Below are positions 22,337 to 33,826 of a stretch of 64,000 bases of DNA, one piece after another. Origin of the DNA: Siphonodentalium dalli (Eukaryota; Mollusca; Scaphopoda; Gadilida; Siphonodentaliidae); contig CP136069.1 in NCBI GenBank assembly GCA_032622095.1, positions 69,403,319 to 69,467,318 of the forward strand, read 5' to 3'. The translations under genes and the position numbers were made by a program. The notes beneath the pieces were generated by a model, which was given only the letters and a program-made list of their open reading frames with translations, was not told the origin of the DNA and ran no database searches. Each line of letters starts with the position of its first letter. Positions within the stretch are counted from its first letter, which is position 1.

Positions 22337-23167
22337 TATGGGGTGCCATCATCCCTGCAAATATTCGTTTTCGGATATCAGATATCTGCTCGCATTATGG
22401 AGATATCTCCTCGGTTTCAAGGAGATATCTGCTTGGAATATGGAGATATCTCCTCGGAAATATTTTCAAGGAGATATCTCCTTGAAATTTGTTCAAGGAG
22501 ATATCTCCTTGGATCCAAGCAGATATCTGCTGGGATTATGGAGATATCTGCTTGAAAAATATTTCAAGGAGATATCTCCATATTCCGAGCAGATATCTGC
22601 TTGGATGTATTTCGATCATAGTAAGTATATGTACTGAGAAATCATTAATATTTCATGGCCGTGGTTTTCCAAGGAGATATCTCCATAATCCAAGCAGATA
22701 TCTGCTTGGAATATGGAGATATCTCCTTGGCCTGGGTCATATCTGCTTGGATTATGGAGATATCTCCTTGGGTCCAAGGAGATATCTCATTGAAAACTAT
22801 TTCAAGGAGACATCTTCATAATCGAAGCAGATATCTGCTTGGATCCAAGGACTTGAAGGAGATATCTCCTTGAATCCGAGCAGATATCTGCTTGTATTAT
22901 GGAGATATCTCCTCAGTTTCAAGGAGATATCTCGTTGGAAATATTTCAAGCAGATATCTCGTAGTTGCCAAGGAGATATCTCCATATTAATCCAACTTTC
23001 AAATCCAAGCAGATATGAGATATCTCCTTGGATCCAAGGAGATATCAATCATAATGGACCATATTCCAAGCAGATATCTGCTAGGAATTGCAATTCCAAG
23101 GAGATATCTCCTCGAAACCGAGGAGATATCTCCGAAAATGAATATTTGCAGGGATGGCGCCCCATAC
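22337..23167. repeat. GATATC palindrome array bounded by inverted ends
   Basis: About 28 GATATC centres in roughly 750 bp, each embedded in a palindrome such as AAGGAGATATCTCCTT or CCAAGCAGATATCTGCTTGG; two palindrome types (GGAGATATCTCC and GCAGATATCTGC) alternate irregularly. The outer sequences 'CCCTGCAAATATTC' plus 'GTTTTCGG' on the left and the complement on the right (about 23125-23160) make the whole block an imperfect inverted repeat. All six frames stay open for long stretches because the unit is palindromic; I do not regard them as genes. The array is likely a transposon-borne satellite. Confidence 0.8.
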
Positions 23168-23229
23168 ATGTTGTCTTTATTGACCTAGTACTAGTACGGC
23201 TGCACTCACAGTCACAGGGCATCTGACAT

Positions 23230-24700
23230 GATTCCAAATCCAATTTGCATGATTGCATTGATTCAATCATTCAATCAATGATTGCAAATTCAAATTTCAA
23301 TTTATTCTGGTCAGATTCAGATGCATATGTCCAACTGATGAAATCAGTTCCAATATCCATCTGCGTGATAATAGTATTGTTTTAAATCTGAATTGTGTAA
23401 CACTGCCTTTGAAATCTGATGAAACACTTTTTTTTTTATTTTAAAAATTAAATGAACATACAATTTACAAATTGAATTTGAAAATCGACTTGACATGTCA
23501 GGCTTTCGGTAAATTATAGCTTATTTAAATTTTGTGAAAAGTAAATACTCGTGATTGTATGTTATTATACTTACAAAACACTACGAGTATAAAAGCACCA
23601 GTTAATGAAATAATCTTCATTCTTGCTGCTTAGAAGTACATGCAACTTGGAACGCCTGCAAGCACTTTCAAAATGGACACCAAAATAAGTTTTTGATTAC
23701 GTGTACTTCGGAAATGACATCACACGGCAGCGTGATCTCCATGGAGATTCGAGAGAGATTGGCGCGCTATTTCTCTTTCGCAGAGCGTGCACTTGTTTCA
23801 AATCGATGTCAAGCAGGGGCGTTTCGTCAAACGATGGGGGGCTCTTCATTAATTTTGCGAAACGCGGCAAGCGGAAACTGGAGGGCCCCTCCCCCCCTTT
23901 TCGTACGCCGGATTCGACCCATTTTGGACCCGTACGCCGGATTCAAGACACAAATTAAGCTGGATTCCGGATTCATGTATTTATATAAACGGATTCCATT
24001 TCGGGTGAAATATTGCGATTTGGTTCCTCACTTGGTCATAATAGATCATAATATCATGACTTTTATATGGGATCCAATCTGATGCACACTCTTAATTATA
24101 TATAGGACTTAGTCCGTATATATTCGTTTGTATACCACTATACAGTACTCTTTATCTTTCCGGTCATTATTTGCGGCAACATATCTCAAAAATTGAACAA
24201 ATGTCAACGGATTTCAAAGATATTTGGAATACGAGTTCACTTGACCAGTATCTAGAACAAGTTCGCAAATCAGGTCCGGCCAGATATTTTCAGCACTCCC
24301 ACAACTGCACATTTCAGCGGGGGACACCGCCGTATGCGACTGGTTTAATTCATATATGTAGTATATATTTTTTTTAAATGGTGCCCCCCCCCCCCACTTT
24401 TTTGTAACTTCCGCCGCCCCTGATCTGCGCAATAGATATGCGCAAACGCACAATAATTACATATTTGGTAAAATCGTAAAATGTCGACGAAAATGTTCTA
24501 AAGGGCAACAAAATTTTAGTATACCTAGTTCTCTGTGAAAATGTATAAAAACTAACCAAACATAAAACTATCTTATTCTAAAATACGGATAGAATCGGAA
24601 TAATTTGCTAGTATTGAAATAATAAAGGTGATCGGCTTTGCCCGGGCGATCCGCTTTTTATGTAGACAAATTGTGGTAGGCCCTATTTGATGGTGATATA
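23230..24700. other. Non-coding stretch with short repeat pieces
   Basis: Contains two 'CGTACGCCGGATTC' words (23904-23945), a C-run near 24385 and a 24230-24300 segment that resembles 27826-27900 ('CCGGCCGGACCTG' type words, inverted). No gene is supported. Confidence 0.4.
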
Positions 24701-24760
24701 ACTGGACCTTTTTCGCCTCGTTCTGTTAATCGGTCGCTAGTCCCGCCAGTAGGCCTATAC

Positions 24761-26660
24761 CCCGAAGCCACGACAAATAGTTTTCGCGATTGGCTCAACC
24801 GATTTCGTGGCTGGTTACCTCAGCCGGCTCAGTCCCGACGTTCGTGGCTGACGAAATATGGCGGCTCAGCCAGCTGAGACATTATCAATCAGCGTACTTT
24901 CGTTTCCGAAATATTCCTATAATCCCCGGTACTGACCCCGTTTGTGGTGAACCCGTGGAATTCCAGACCACACGTAAACTTTTGATGTTGGGCTTTTCCA
25001 CTATGGCAAAAATACCCGCATGGATATACTATGCAGTTTCCCATCTAATCGGTATAAGTTACATTGGGACTTCTGTCGACTTCAGACTGCTATCATCACT
25101 GGCATCTTGCATCATTGCATGATGAATCCGATAGTAATGATATGTAATATTTCAAACTATTTTCTATTCTCTTCTGTAGGCCTACAGGTTAGGCCTATGT
25201 GCATAGGGGCCTATATATATATTGACAAATGCCAGCGATGTCTGAGACTGGGTCGTGTCGATATAAACAATTTATACTTTAACCCTTGCAATACCGAATG
25301 GATGCAACTATTCAGTTGTATGAAAGCATGCATTGGGATAGTTTATTCCACATTAAGGATCATTAAGGGGCCGGTGTTCTGATAATATAACAACCATGGC
25401 GTGTCCATGCAAACATGTATGCCAATATTAGGCAATGCGGTATAGTTCTTTGCTATTCACAGTGCAGTTGAGCTTGACATATAAGCCCATGCACACGGCT
25501 CAGCCGTTTTACAATTCCGGTGGCGGAGATTTATTTATGTGACTGGCGTTATAGAGATAATATGGCTGACGGCGGCTTGTGGTCAATATGGCTGGCAGCT
25601 AGCGGCGGCGTGCGATGGCGGCTTGGGCTCTACCCGCCAGTGACAGCCCTTATGAAAAAACACAATAATATTACCATAGTAATACTATATATAGTATACT
25701 GTGGTATTATGGTATACACAGGAACGTGGCTAGATGGTCTCCGTTGGGGGTAGACCCCGAAGCCACGACAAATTGTTTTCATGGCTGGCTCAACCGATTT
25801 TCGTGGCTGGTTAGCCAGCTAAGCCGGCTCAGTCACGACGTTCGTGGCTGACGAAATATGGCGGCTCAGCCGGCTGAAATGTTATCATTCAGCGTATTTT
25901 CGTTTCCGAAATGTTCCTAATCCCCTGTTACCGGTTATAGACGCCGTTTTTTTAGCGTTTGTGGTGAACCCGTATAATTCCAGACCACACGTAATCTTTT
26001 GATGTTGGGCTTTTCCATTATGGCGAAAATTCACGAAGGACTGGCATGGATATACTATATAGTTTCCCCATCTAATCGGTATAAGTAGTTACATTGGGAC
26101 TGCAGCTGTCGACTTCAGACTGCTATCACCACTGTCATCTTGCGATATATGCATGCATCATTGAATGATGAACCCGATAGTAATGATATATAATATTTCA
26201 AACTATTTTCTATTCTTATGTCTATATATTGACAAATGCCAGTGATGTCTGAGACTGGGTGTTGTCGATATATACAATTTATATTTTAACCCTTTCAATA
26301 CCGAATGGATGCGCCCATTCAGTTATATGGAAGCATACATTGGGATAGTCTATTCCACATTAAGGGGCCAGGTGTTCTGATAATATAACAACCATGACGT
26401 GTCCATGCGAGTATTCCAATATTAGGCAATGCGGTTTAGTTCCTTGCGATTCACAGTACAGTTGTGCTTGACATATAAGCCCATGCACACGGCTCAGCCA
26501 TTTTACAATTCCGGCGGCGGAGATTTTTAAATGTGGCTGGCGTTAGAAATAATATGGCTGGCGGCGGCTTGTGGCCAATATGGCTGGCGGCGGCGGCGTG
26601 CGATGGCGGCTTCGGGCTCTAGTTGGGGGTGTCCACTTTGGGGAAATGCAACTGCACCTC
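24761..26660. repeat. Tandem duplication, unit about 993 bp, two copies
   Basis: 'CCCCGAAGCCACGACAAAT' opens each copy (24761 and 25754), and blocks such as 'CAGTGATGTCTGAGACTGGG' or 'CCATGCACACGGCTCAGCC' recur at the same offset. The copies differ by many substitutions and small indels, so the duplication is old. Open frames in the unit are not conserved between copies, which argues against coding. Confidence 0.8.
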
Positions 26661-26879
26661 CCTTGAATCCGACCAAACACAAGTTTTGCATAATTTCATT
26701 TGCACCCCACCCCCTTGCATATCAGTACTCAGGAGTAATAGCCTATATAGTCATAAACCATGGTTCTATATACCGTTATGAGATCATTCAGATATTTATT
26801 TGAACCTGAAAATTGCATAAACCCTAACATCTAGTGGTCCAACTCCAGACATATGCACACTGAGCACTACGGACAAGAG

Positions 26880-27300
26880 ACCAGGACCACAGGGCCGACC
26901 ATGGTTGCTCGGCCCGGTGTTAGAATATTTTGAAAACTAAACAAGAAAATCGCCAAATCCTAGCAACTAGACTGGCCTCAAGCTTTCCTAGTGTTGGAAA
27001 TTTCAAACATCATACTCACCCTTAGGTTGGAATTTCTCCAACTGATGACCATTTCAGTCCACAATGTTGACCAAATGTAGTAAAATACTGTTTTCTTTAT
27101 TAATTAGCATTTTTTTAATGGACATGGGGGAGGGACCATGGTCGGCCCGGTGTTGGAAAATTTTGAAATCTGAACAAGAAAATCGCGAAGTCCTAGCATC
27201 TAGACTAGTCTGACTAGCCTCAAGCCTTCCAGGGCTGTAAATTTCAAACCTGACACCCCCACTTAGGTTGGAAAATTTCTAACTAATGACAACTAGCCGT
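26880..27300. repeat. Tandem duplication, unit about 240 bp
   Basis: 'CAAGAAAATCGCCAAATCCT' at about 26943 and 'CAAGAAAATCGCGAAGTCCT' at about 27175 mark two diverged copies; both include a GGTCGGCCCGGTGTT-like block. Non-coding. Confidence 0.6.
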
Positions 27301-27825
27301 CGGTACCCCCCGCCGAAATGTGCAGTTGGGGAAGTGCATTCTCAATAAAGTATACGTTCTCTGAGTAGGTGGTAAATAAGAGGTGGGATTTTGTCAAAAA
27401 GCCAGGCTCGCGAACTCATTTCAGGTACTAGTCATGGGAACAAATATACCAAAAATCTTTTAAATCCGTTGATATAAATTTTGAGCAAAATTAAAAAAAA
27501 AAAAAAATGGATAAAATATACCTCAATATCTCCATAACCATGCATAAATATTCTTAGAATGACATTTTACTTCTTGACAGCCCATATCACATGGTGGTCT
27601 GTGTATGGAACTGGAAAAGCATGTGTGTCCATTTGAATATTAGAGAGAAGTAGGTCGAGTGTTCCTCCAAGTATATGTGTCGGCTACACAACAGATTGAT
27701 GTATTTTGAAGATGTTTTCAAGTTGAGACACATATTTCTCCTGATGGATGTTGAAATTGAAATCACCAGTGCAGATTATTGTAACAAATTTAAAAAAGTC
27801 CAATAACTCTGCTTAAAATAACCGG

Positions 27826-28142
27826 CCGGACCTGGTTTGCGAACTCATTCTAGATATTCGGTAAATGAGTTCACATGACCAGTATCTCTGAAATCCATTG
27901 AGATTTGTGGAAATGAGCCCTGTGAAGTAGTCCATTTGCACACATAAAAATAACGGGTGGAGCTATCGACTTGAAATTTAGTATGTGAATGTATCTTGCC
28001 CCGGATACAAATGTTATCGGGTCGCCGAGCCCGTGTGACGCCAGCTTCGCGCATGCGCAGGCCAGATCTCGGAAACGGGTGGAGCTATCGACTTGAAATT
28101 TGGTATTTGAATAGTCCGGACAACGTCGGGCTCATCGGCTAG
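27826..28142 (+). mobile_element. Helitron-like element, 5'-truncated first unit of array
   Basis: Ends in the same hairpin and CTAG terminus (28139-28142) as the following units, and its body carries the 'GGAGCTATCGACTTGAAATT' repeat. Its start is not the TCT..ATATATTTTG form, so it is truncated or joined to another repeat. Confidence 0.5.
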
Positions 28143-28567
28143 TCTCATATATATTTTGAAGACCTCTGTTTGTCTGTCGGTATATCTGTATGTCATTATT
28201 ACAAATCTACGATTCTCGACCAATCGGGACGAAACTTGGTACGTGTGTGTAGTTTGACCAGGCGGTCGTCGTTGTCGTATTGGCGAGCCCATGCGGCGCC
28301 CGCGCAGACGAGATCTCGGAAACGGGTGGAGCTATCGACTTGAAATTTGCTATGTAAATGTATCTTGCCCCGGATACGAATTTTATCGGGTCGCCGAGCC
28401 CGTGCGACGCCAGTTTCGCGCATGCACAGACCAGATCTCAGAAACGGGTAGAGCTATCGACTTGAAATTTGGTTTTTGAATAGCCAGGACAACGTCGGGC
28501 TGGGTAGAGCTATCGACTTGAAATTTGGTTTCTGAATAGCCCGGACAACGTCGGGCTCATCGGCTAG
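28143..28567 (+). mobile_element. Helitron-like unit 1 of head-to-tail array (425 bp)
   Basis: Starts TCTCATATATATTTTGAAG directly after the preceding CTAG and ends with the hairpin GCCCGGACAACGTCGGGC, then TCATCGG and CTAG. Body contains a TCTGTCTGTC run and three copies of the 'GGAGCTATCGACTTGAAATT' block with 'GTCGCCGAGCCCGTGCGACG'. TC start, 3' hairpin and CTRR end are the Helitron signature. Confidence 0.65.
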
Positions 28568-29065
28568 TCTCCTATATATTTTGAAGACCTCTGTCTGTCT
28601 GTCTGTATGTATGTCATTAATACAAATCTACGATTCTCGACTGATCGGGACGAAACTTGGTACGTGTGTGTAGTTTGACCAGGCGGTCGTCAACGTCGTA
28701 TTGGCGAGCCCGTGCGACGCCCGTGCAGCGCATGCGCAGACGAGATCTCGGAAACGGGTGGAGCTATCGACTTGAAATTTGCTATGTGAATGTATCTTGC
28801 CCCGGATACGAATTGTATCGGGTCGCCGAGCCCGTGCGACGCAAGCTTCGCGCATGTGCAGACCAGATCTCGGAAACGGGTGGAGCTATCGACTTGAAAT
28901 TTGGTATGTGAATGTATCTTGCCCCGGATACAAATTTTATCAGGTCGCCGAGCCCGTGCGACGCCAGCTTCGCACATGCGCAGACCAGATCTCGGAAACG
29001 GGTAGAGCTATCGACTTGAAATTTGGTTTTTGAATAGCCCGGACAACGTCGGGCTCATCGGCTAG
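28568..29065 (+). mobile_element. Helitron-like unit 2 of head-to-tail array (498 bp)
   Basis: Starts TCTCCTATATATTTTGAAGA immediately after the CTAG of unit 1 and ends in the same hairpin and CTAG (29062-29065). Internally the 105-125 bp block 'CAGATCTCGGAAACGGGTGG' is repeated three times, so length differences between units come from internal block number. Confidence 0.65.
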
Positions 29066-29699
29066 TCTATTATATATTTTGGAAGATCTGTCTGTCTGTG
29101 TGTCTGTCTGTCTGTTCGCGATGGACTCGAAAACGACCAAACCGATTTCGATGAAACTTGGTATGTGGGGGTACTTTCGGCCGTTGAGTGGCACGGGCCT
29201 GTTAATTTGCCCGTGCGACATGACCTTGAAATCGGGTCATTTCATGGTCGAACGCCCGAGTATCACAGGATTTCGATGAAAATTAGTGTCTGTGGATACT
29301 TTCGTATGGGGAGTGTTGTAAGCCTATTCGTTTGCCCGTGCGACGTGACCTTGACATCGGGTCAATTCAAGGTCAAATCGCAAATTTTGATGGGATTTCG
29401 ACGAAATTTGATACGTGGGGTTACTTTTGTCCACTGGGTGTTTTGGATGGGTCAAATCGTGACCCCCCGACCTGACCTTGACCGTCAAAATGATCAATTC
29501 GAGGTCAAATAGGGTAAAAACGGATGGATTTCGACGGGTACTTTTGTCCGGGCAGTGTTTTGGACGGGTCAAATCGTGACACCGACCTGACCTTGACCTT
29601 CAAAATGATCAATTCGAGGTCAGATCGGGTAAAACCGGATGGATTTCGACGGGTACTTTTGTCCGAAACAGCCCGGACGAAGTCGGGTCCACCTGCTAG
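29066..29699 (+). mobile_element. Helitron-like unit 3 of head-to-tail array (634 bp)
   Basis: Starts TCTATTATATATTTTGGAAG and ends with the hairpin CCCGGACGAAGTCGGG, then TCCACCTG and CTAG. Body differs from units 1-2: repeated 'CGACCTGACCTTGACC' and 'GGATTTCGACGGGTAC' blocks. Same ends, different cargo. Confidence 0.65.
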
Positions 29700-30081
29700 T
29701 CTACTATATATTTTGGAACTTCTATCTGTCTGTATGTGTGTATGTGTCTTACAGACTTGAAAACTGCTTGACCGATCCCACTCAAATTTGGTATGTAGGC
29801 CTACGGTCATCCCAGGAACAATATGGGCGAGTCCAAATTCCAATTGTCCTTGACGTCGCTCATATAGGCATGTTTCTGGACCTCGACCGATTTGGTATGT
29901 AGGCCTACTTTCTAGTAATTAGATCCCATTTGGTCCAATTTCATGTGCGATCGTGTCCTTGCTCATATACACTCATATTGGCATGTTTCTGGACCGATCG
30001 AACAATAGATTTGTTCTTTCTCCTAATACTTTTCAACGTTGTTCCCTAAATAGCCCAGACGAAGTCGGGTACATCAGTTAG
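29700..30081 (+). mobile_element. Helitron-like unit 4 of head-to-tail array (382 bp)
   Basis: Starts TCTACTATATATTTTGGAAC. Carries 'GACCGATCCCACTCAAATTT' and 'TAGGCATGTTTCTGGACC', the same body type as 1-159 and 49020-49356. Ends hairpin, then TACATCAG and TTAG (a CTAG variant), followed by T. Confidence 0.62.
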
Positions 30082-30119
30082 TATATATATATATTTAATA
30101 TAGTACAGGTGTCCAAAAT

Positions 30120-30780
30120 ACCGTGGTATATTTTACTATGGTATTTTTACTACATATAGTATTTTTTTCATAAAGGAGACATTCGTGCAGCATTCTGGAC
30201 TCCTCGAGCTTTCACCTCTTATATGCAATTTATGTCTAGATCATATTCCACCAGTACAAAACCTTGGAACTTATTGATATTTTGACAGGGAACCTAAAGT
30301 CAAAAAAATAATGTGGCCAGGAATATATTTCTTAGTTATTATCTGTTCCTTAATAATATAAATACTTCACTGTATAGGTAAAGGTTCCAACTCGAAATTT
30401 CATGCTTTAAGTGACTTTGTGAGCGATGGGACATTTACCTACAGTGAAGTATCAGTACATTATTAAGGAACAGATACTAACTCAGAAATATATTCCGAGT
30501 TATTTTTTCGACTAAGGTTCCCTGTCAAAACTTCAAAAAGTTCCCAGGTTTTGTACTGGTGGAATATGATCTTGATGAGCAACGGGCTTTAGACAGAGTA
30601 GAGATTCATGGCATGATCTAAGGAAATGTCAAGCTTTCTTCATCTATATGGTAGCCAGATGGACTTGACTCCAACTATATATGTATCTATGTCTATACAA
30701 GTGCACCGCTGGGCGGAGGTAACGCCCCCGACTGTACAATCAGAGAAACTTTCTGGGCTATAAAAATGCTACATGTTGTT
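30120..30780. repeat. Imperfect inverted repeat around 30230-30570, no gene
   Basis: 'TATTCCACCAGTACAAAACC' near 30245 faces 'GGTTTTGTACTGGTGGAATA' near 30547, and the 'AAGGAACAGATA' and 'ACAGTGAAGTAT' words also mirror each other. About 0.3 kb of foldback sequence, probably a MITE. No coding. Confidence 0.6.
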
Positions 30781-30789
30781 CTATATTAG

Positions 30790-31445
30790 CTTCAAATTTG
30801 GTCTGGTGCCACAAAAATAGAAGGAAAACTGAATTTTCTAAAAAAAAAACTGAATTTTTTAAGTCGAAAAAGGGTCATAACTCTCACAAAAATTATCCGA
30901 TTGAACCGAAATTTTACCTTGACCTGTATTGCGATATTGGTAATACACAAAAAAACGGGTTTTGCAAATAAACAATCCAAAATCAAGTTATCATCTGGAA
31001 ACCAAAAAAAGTAGCAGAAAACTGAATTTTCTAAGTCCAAAAAGGGGCGTAACTCTGGAAAAAATGGGCGGACGAAACCACGGCTATGGGGAAATCTTGT
31101 CCCCCCGGCTGGTCTATTGGCATACCAAAGATCAACTGAATTGAATTAGCGAAACCAAAGTTATGAGTTGAAACGTTTGTATGCCACAGAAAACTGAATT
31201 TTCTAAGTCCAAAAAGGGGCGTAACTCTGGAAAAAATGGGCGGACGAAACCGCAGTTATGGGGAAATCTTGTCCCCCCGGCTGGTCTATTAGCATACCAA
31301 AGATCAACTGAATTGAGTTAGCGAAACCAAAGTTATGAGTTGAAACATTCGTACGGATGGAAGGACTGACGGACGGCTAGACGGACGGAAGGATGGAAGG
31401 ACGGACAGAGGGCTCCACTATATACCCCCAAATCTCCATCGGAGA
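30790..31445. repeat. 'CATAACTC' repeat with a 172-bp tandem duplication
   Basis: 'CTGAATTTTCTAAGTCCAAA' starts two near-identical units at about 31020 and 31192. The block ends in a GGACGGACGG-type run and a small hairpin 'CCCCCAAATCTCCATCGG' facing 'AGATCGGGGG'. Non-coding. Confidence 0.65.
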
Positions 31446-31449
31446 TCGG

Positions 31450-32325
31450 GGGCATAATAATTATGGGAGGCCAAATTCACAGTTAATAGCGAACAACTCC
31501 TATTAGGCCAATATAAAGAAATTGCTAGATTTACATCCAACTTTTTCAGAGAAATTGGGCGGTAGGGCAAATTAATTTTTTTATATTTTATTCTTCCTAA
31601 CATAAATGGTCATGGACATTTCTAGATATTGAAGCAGTATCATATCTTATATGATACAAGGTGATTAATGGGTCATTGAAATGTAACTTGATGGGTAAGG
31701 CATTGAAAAAGTTTACATATAAAAAGATATCCAAATCAAAACAAAATTGAGGGGGGGGGGGGGCGAAAATAGTGTTGGGAGGGGATGTAAATCAAGCAAT
31801 TTTTTATATTGGCCTAATACACTTATAAAGTGTAATTGGATTTCATAGCTTTACTACCTTTAATATATATAATATCATCTAGGGTAAATATATGTGAAAT
31901 GTTACTGGCATCAGTAATTGGCTGCATCCATTTCATCTTCATGGAAATTTGAATGGCATTATATGCTTAAGCGTAATGGCATTAGAATTACACATAAGCG
32001 TATTACGCTAAAGTGTAATTAGCTATTAAATGTGAATTTGGTCTCCCATTTGTCTATTGGAACAAGTCAGCTGTCAATCTTCTATGATACATCTATGGCA
32101 AAGTGTAGGCCAAAGGTATGAAGAATGAAGAGCTTTGTCGAATGGCATTTACAGATCAACCAAGTCTCATTGGATCATCATCACGGTGCCAGAAAATAGT
32201 GTAGACCTGTAATATGTATGGGGGAGGTTTTCACATATGAGATAAACCATCTAATATGCCAGTACCCTTTACCCCAAGCTGGGTTATCACCACATCACAG
32301 CCAAGCCTGAGTTTGGTGCGCCTGT
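31450..32325. other. AT-rich stretch, no gene seen
   Basis: Holds a G-run near 31751-31762. A local palindromic piece 'GCGTAATGGCATTAGAATTA' to 'GTGTAATTAGC' near 31970-32030. No gene. Confidence 0.35.
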
Positions 32326-32330
32326 CATTT

Positions 32331-32430
32331 GCAGTATGAGGTCCCCAGAGGGTGAATTTAGTGATGCTATCCCGTATAGCAGGCTGGCATCACTAAATTC
32401 ACCCTCTGATGACCTCATTCTGCTTTGGCC
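32331..32430. mobile_element. MITE family C, short copy
   Basis: GCAGTATGAGGTCCCCAGAG on the left faces 'TCACCCTCTGATGACCTCAT' on the right around a GTATAGCAGG loop. Same palindrome as at 51627-51720. Confidence 0.65.
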
Positions 32431-32570
32431 TCATCGTCTCTGGAAAGTTTCTTTATTTTCAAATTTCTATAGAAACTTCTTCACATAGGTTCTTTTTCTG
32501 ATTAGTTTATCTCTTTCCCAAAAATTGGCGACAGAACATTGCATAATCAAGGTTTCCAATGGGTGTACAT

Positions 32571-32620
32571 TAGGGCCCTGCGAATCAGGGATTTTCAAAT
32601 ATCAAGTGTATCAACAGTGA
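32571..32620 (+). repeat. Possible hAT terminus
   Basis: TAGGGCCCTGCGAATCAGGG closely matches the end of the hAT-like element at 52977-54281 (TAGGGTCCTGCGAACC / TAGGGCCCTGCGAACC). The partner end was not found nearby. Confidence 0.35.
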
Positions 32621-32707
32621 AGAGGTGGATCAGTTTGGTAAACCCTTAAATTGGTAGCGGCAATGAACCTAAAACCTATTAGTAACTGATCGCCAATGGA
32701 TTGTATA

Positions 32708-32986
32708 TTAATGCGTCTTCTTCGCAATATGCATGCATATCATTTTCCTAATAAATATTGATGGATGTGATTCCTTGAGTGCGATGAGTGTGGATGGGGA
32801 GTAACTCTTACAATGTGCTTTCAAACTTTTGTAGTCGTCAAACGTCATTGATCTCAATGTTTTACTGAAATCTGCCATTTGAATTGTATCATGCTGAACT
32901 CCTTGACCTATGGCAGTATACCGGTATATGGGAAGGAGACCTGTGAGGTTTTCTAAATGACTTTGGCTGTAATTCCTTTGTGACAT
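32708..32986 (-). CDS. Possible coding fragment, unrecognised
   Basis: A 92-codon frame with protein-like composition, including MADFSKTLRSMTFDDYKSLK and ending MICMHIAKKTH. A donor-like ATTGTAAGAG lies after KSLKAH codons and acceptor-like CTCACAG precedes. It does not overlap any repeat family seen here. Without homology it could be an exon, a decayed transposon gene or chance. Confidence 0.22.
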   Translation of the reverse strand: MSQRNYSQSHLENLTGLLPIYRYTAIGQGVQHDTIQMADFSKTLRSMTFDDYKSLKAHCKSYSPSTLIALKESHPSIFIRKMICMHIAKKTH

Positions 32987-33064
32987 TCAACTCCCTTGAA
33001 TATCGGAGTCATGTTTGGTTTACATCATTCTTACTGAGATTATAATGAATGGCCACAAGCCATA

Positions 33065-33139
33065 TTTCCGACTAAATCCTGAAAAGTTACCCATAATTCT
33101 GCTGTGGTTAAGGAGTCGATTATTTAGGGCTGGGCTCAC
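33065..33139 (-). repeat. Half of a Tc1/mariner-like palindromic MITE
   Basis: 'CCGACTAAATCCTGAAAAGT' to 'GGAGTCGATTATTTAGGGC' is one arm of the family P palindrome; it stops before the ATTACTG end. It is part of the reason for the 154-codon open frame here, which I therefore do not call a gene. Confidence 0.6.
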
Positions 33140-33826
33140 ACAATACCAAAGGACAACTGAATCCGATAACAAACACCTGAGTTACAAGGTCATATGTTCA
33201 TACGGACATCAGAAAAATCAGGGGATAATCTGTGCAGAGAAGGCACAGGTCAATTTTGATTATAGTCCGACGATTTTTGGCAGAGATGAGAGGAGGGGTT
33301 TAGACATAAAACAAGGACTGGAGTCAATGTTTGTCACTTTAATGATGAATCGTACAACTCTCTTTCTCAATTCTGTTTATTCACATGGGGGGAAACGATT
33401 AGATGTGCCATGTAACTTCACAAGTCCTTCGTGGTATCCATTACAACAAAACTTTAATCCTGAGGGTGTTGAACCCTGAAATGATTGTTATTTGAGTTAA
33501 AGGGAACCAAGGCACTGGCAGAGGGTAAAAGTGCAAAAATATATTAAAGTCTGTAATATCAAGGACTGGAGTCAATGTATGTCATTATATTAATGTATTA
33601 CCGCTAAGAAGAATGTGGAGAAATAGATAAACTTCAAAGAAAATATTCATTATTGATAGTTCTCCAATAAACAAATTCTGCGGGTCGTGACTATTGTTCG
33701 GTAAACAAAATTGTTAGTGATTTGTCAACAAACATTGCTAATCATGTAGTTAGTTAAAACATTTTAATCTTAATATGATTTTCAGAATATTGTTCAATAC
33801 TTTGACCTGTTCCAATGCCTTGGGTT

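Noticed and set aside
22245-23226. Several long open frames (RYLL / GDIS repeats) through the GATATC array, and an upstream frame with signal-peptide-like start.
   Set aside because: The array is palindromic, so all frames stay open; the frames consist of repeat translation. The upstream part (about 22262-22360) reads reasonably in one frame but runs straight into the array and has only a weak acceptor.
24790-25382. Open frames in the 993-bp duplicated unit.
   Set aside because: Not preserved in the second copy.
27845-29902. Many open frames with RARRPDKIRIRGKIHSH-type repeats on both strands.
   Set aside because: They translate the Helitron internal repeat blocks; no codon preference or conserved start.
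33015-33479. Plus-strand frame of 154 codons.
   Set aside because: Includes a half-copy of the family P palindromic MITE (33065-33139) and has no motif.
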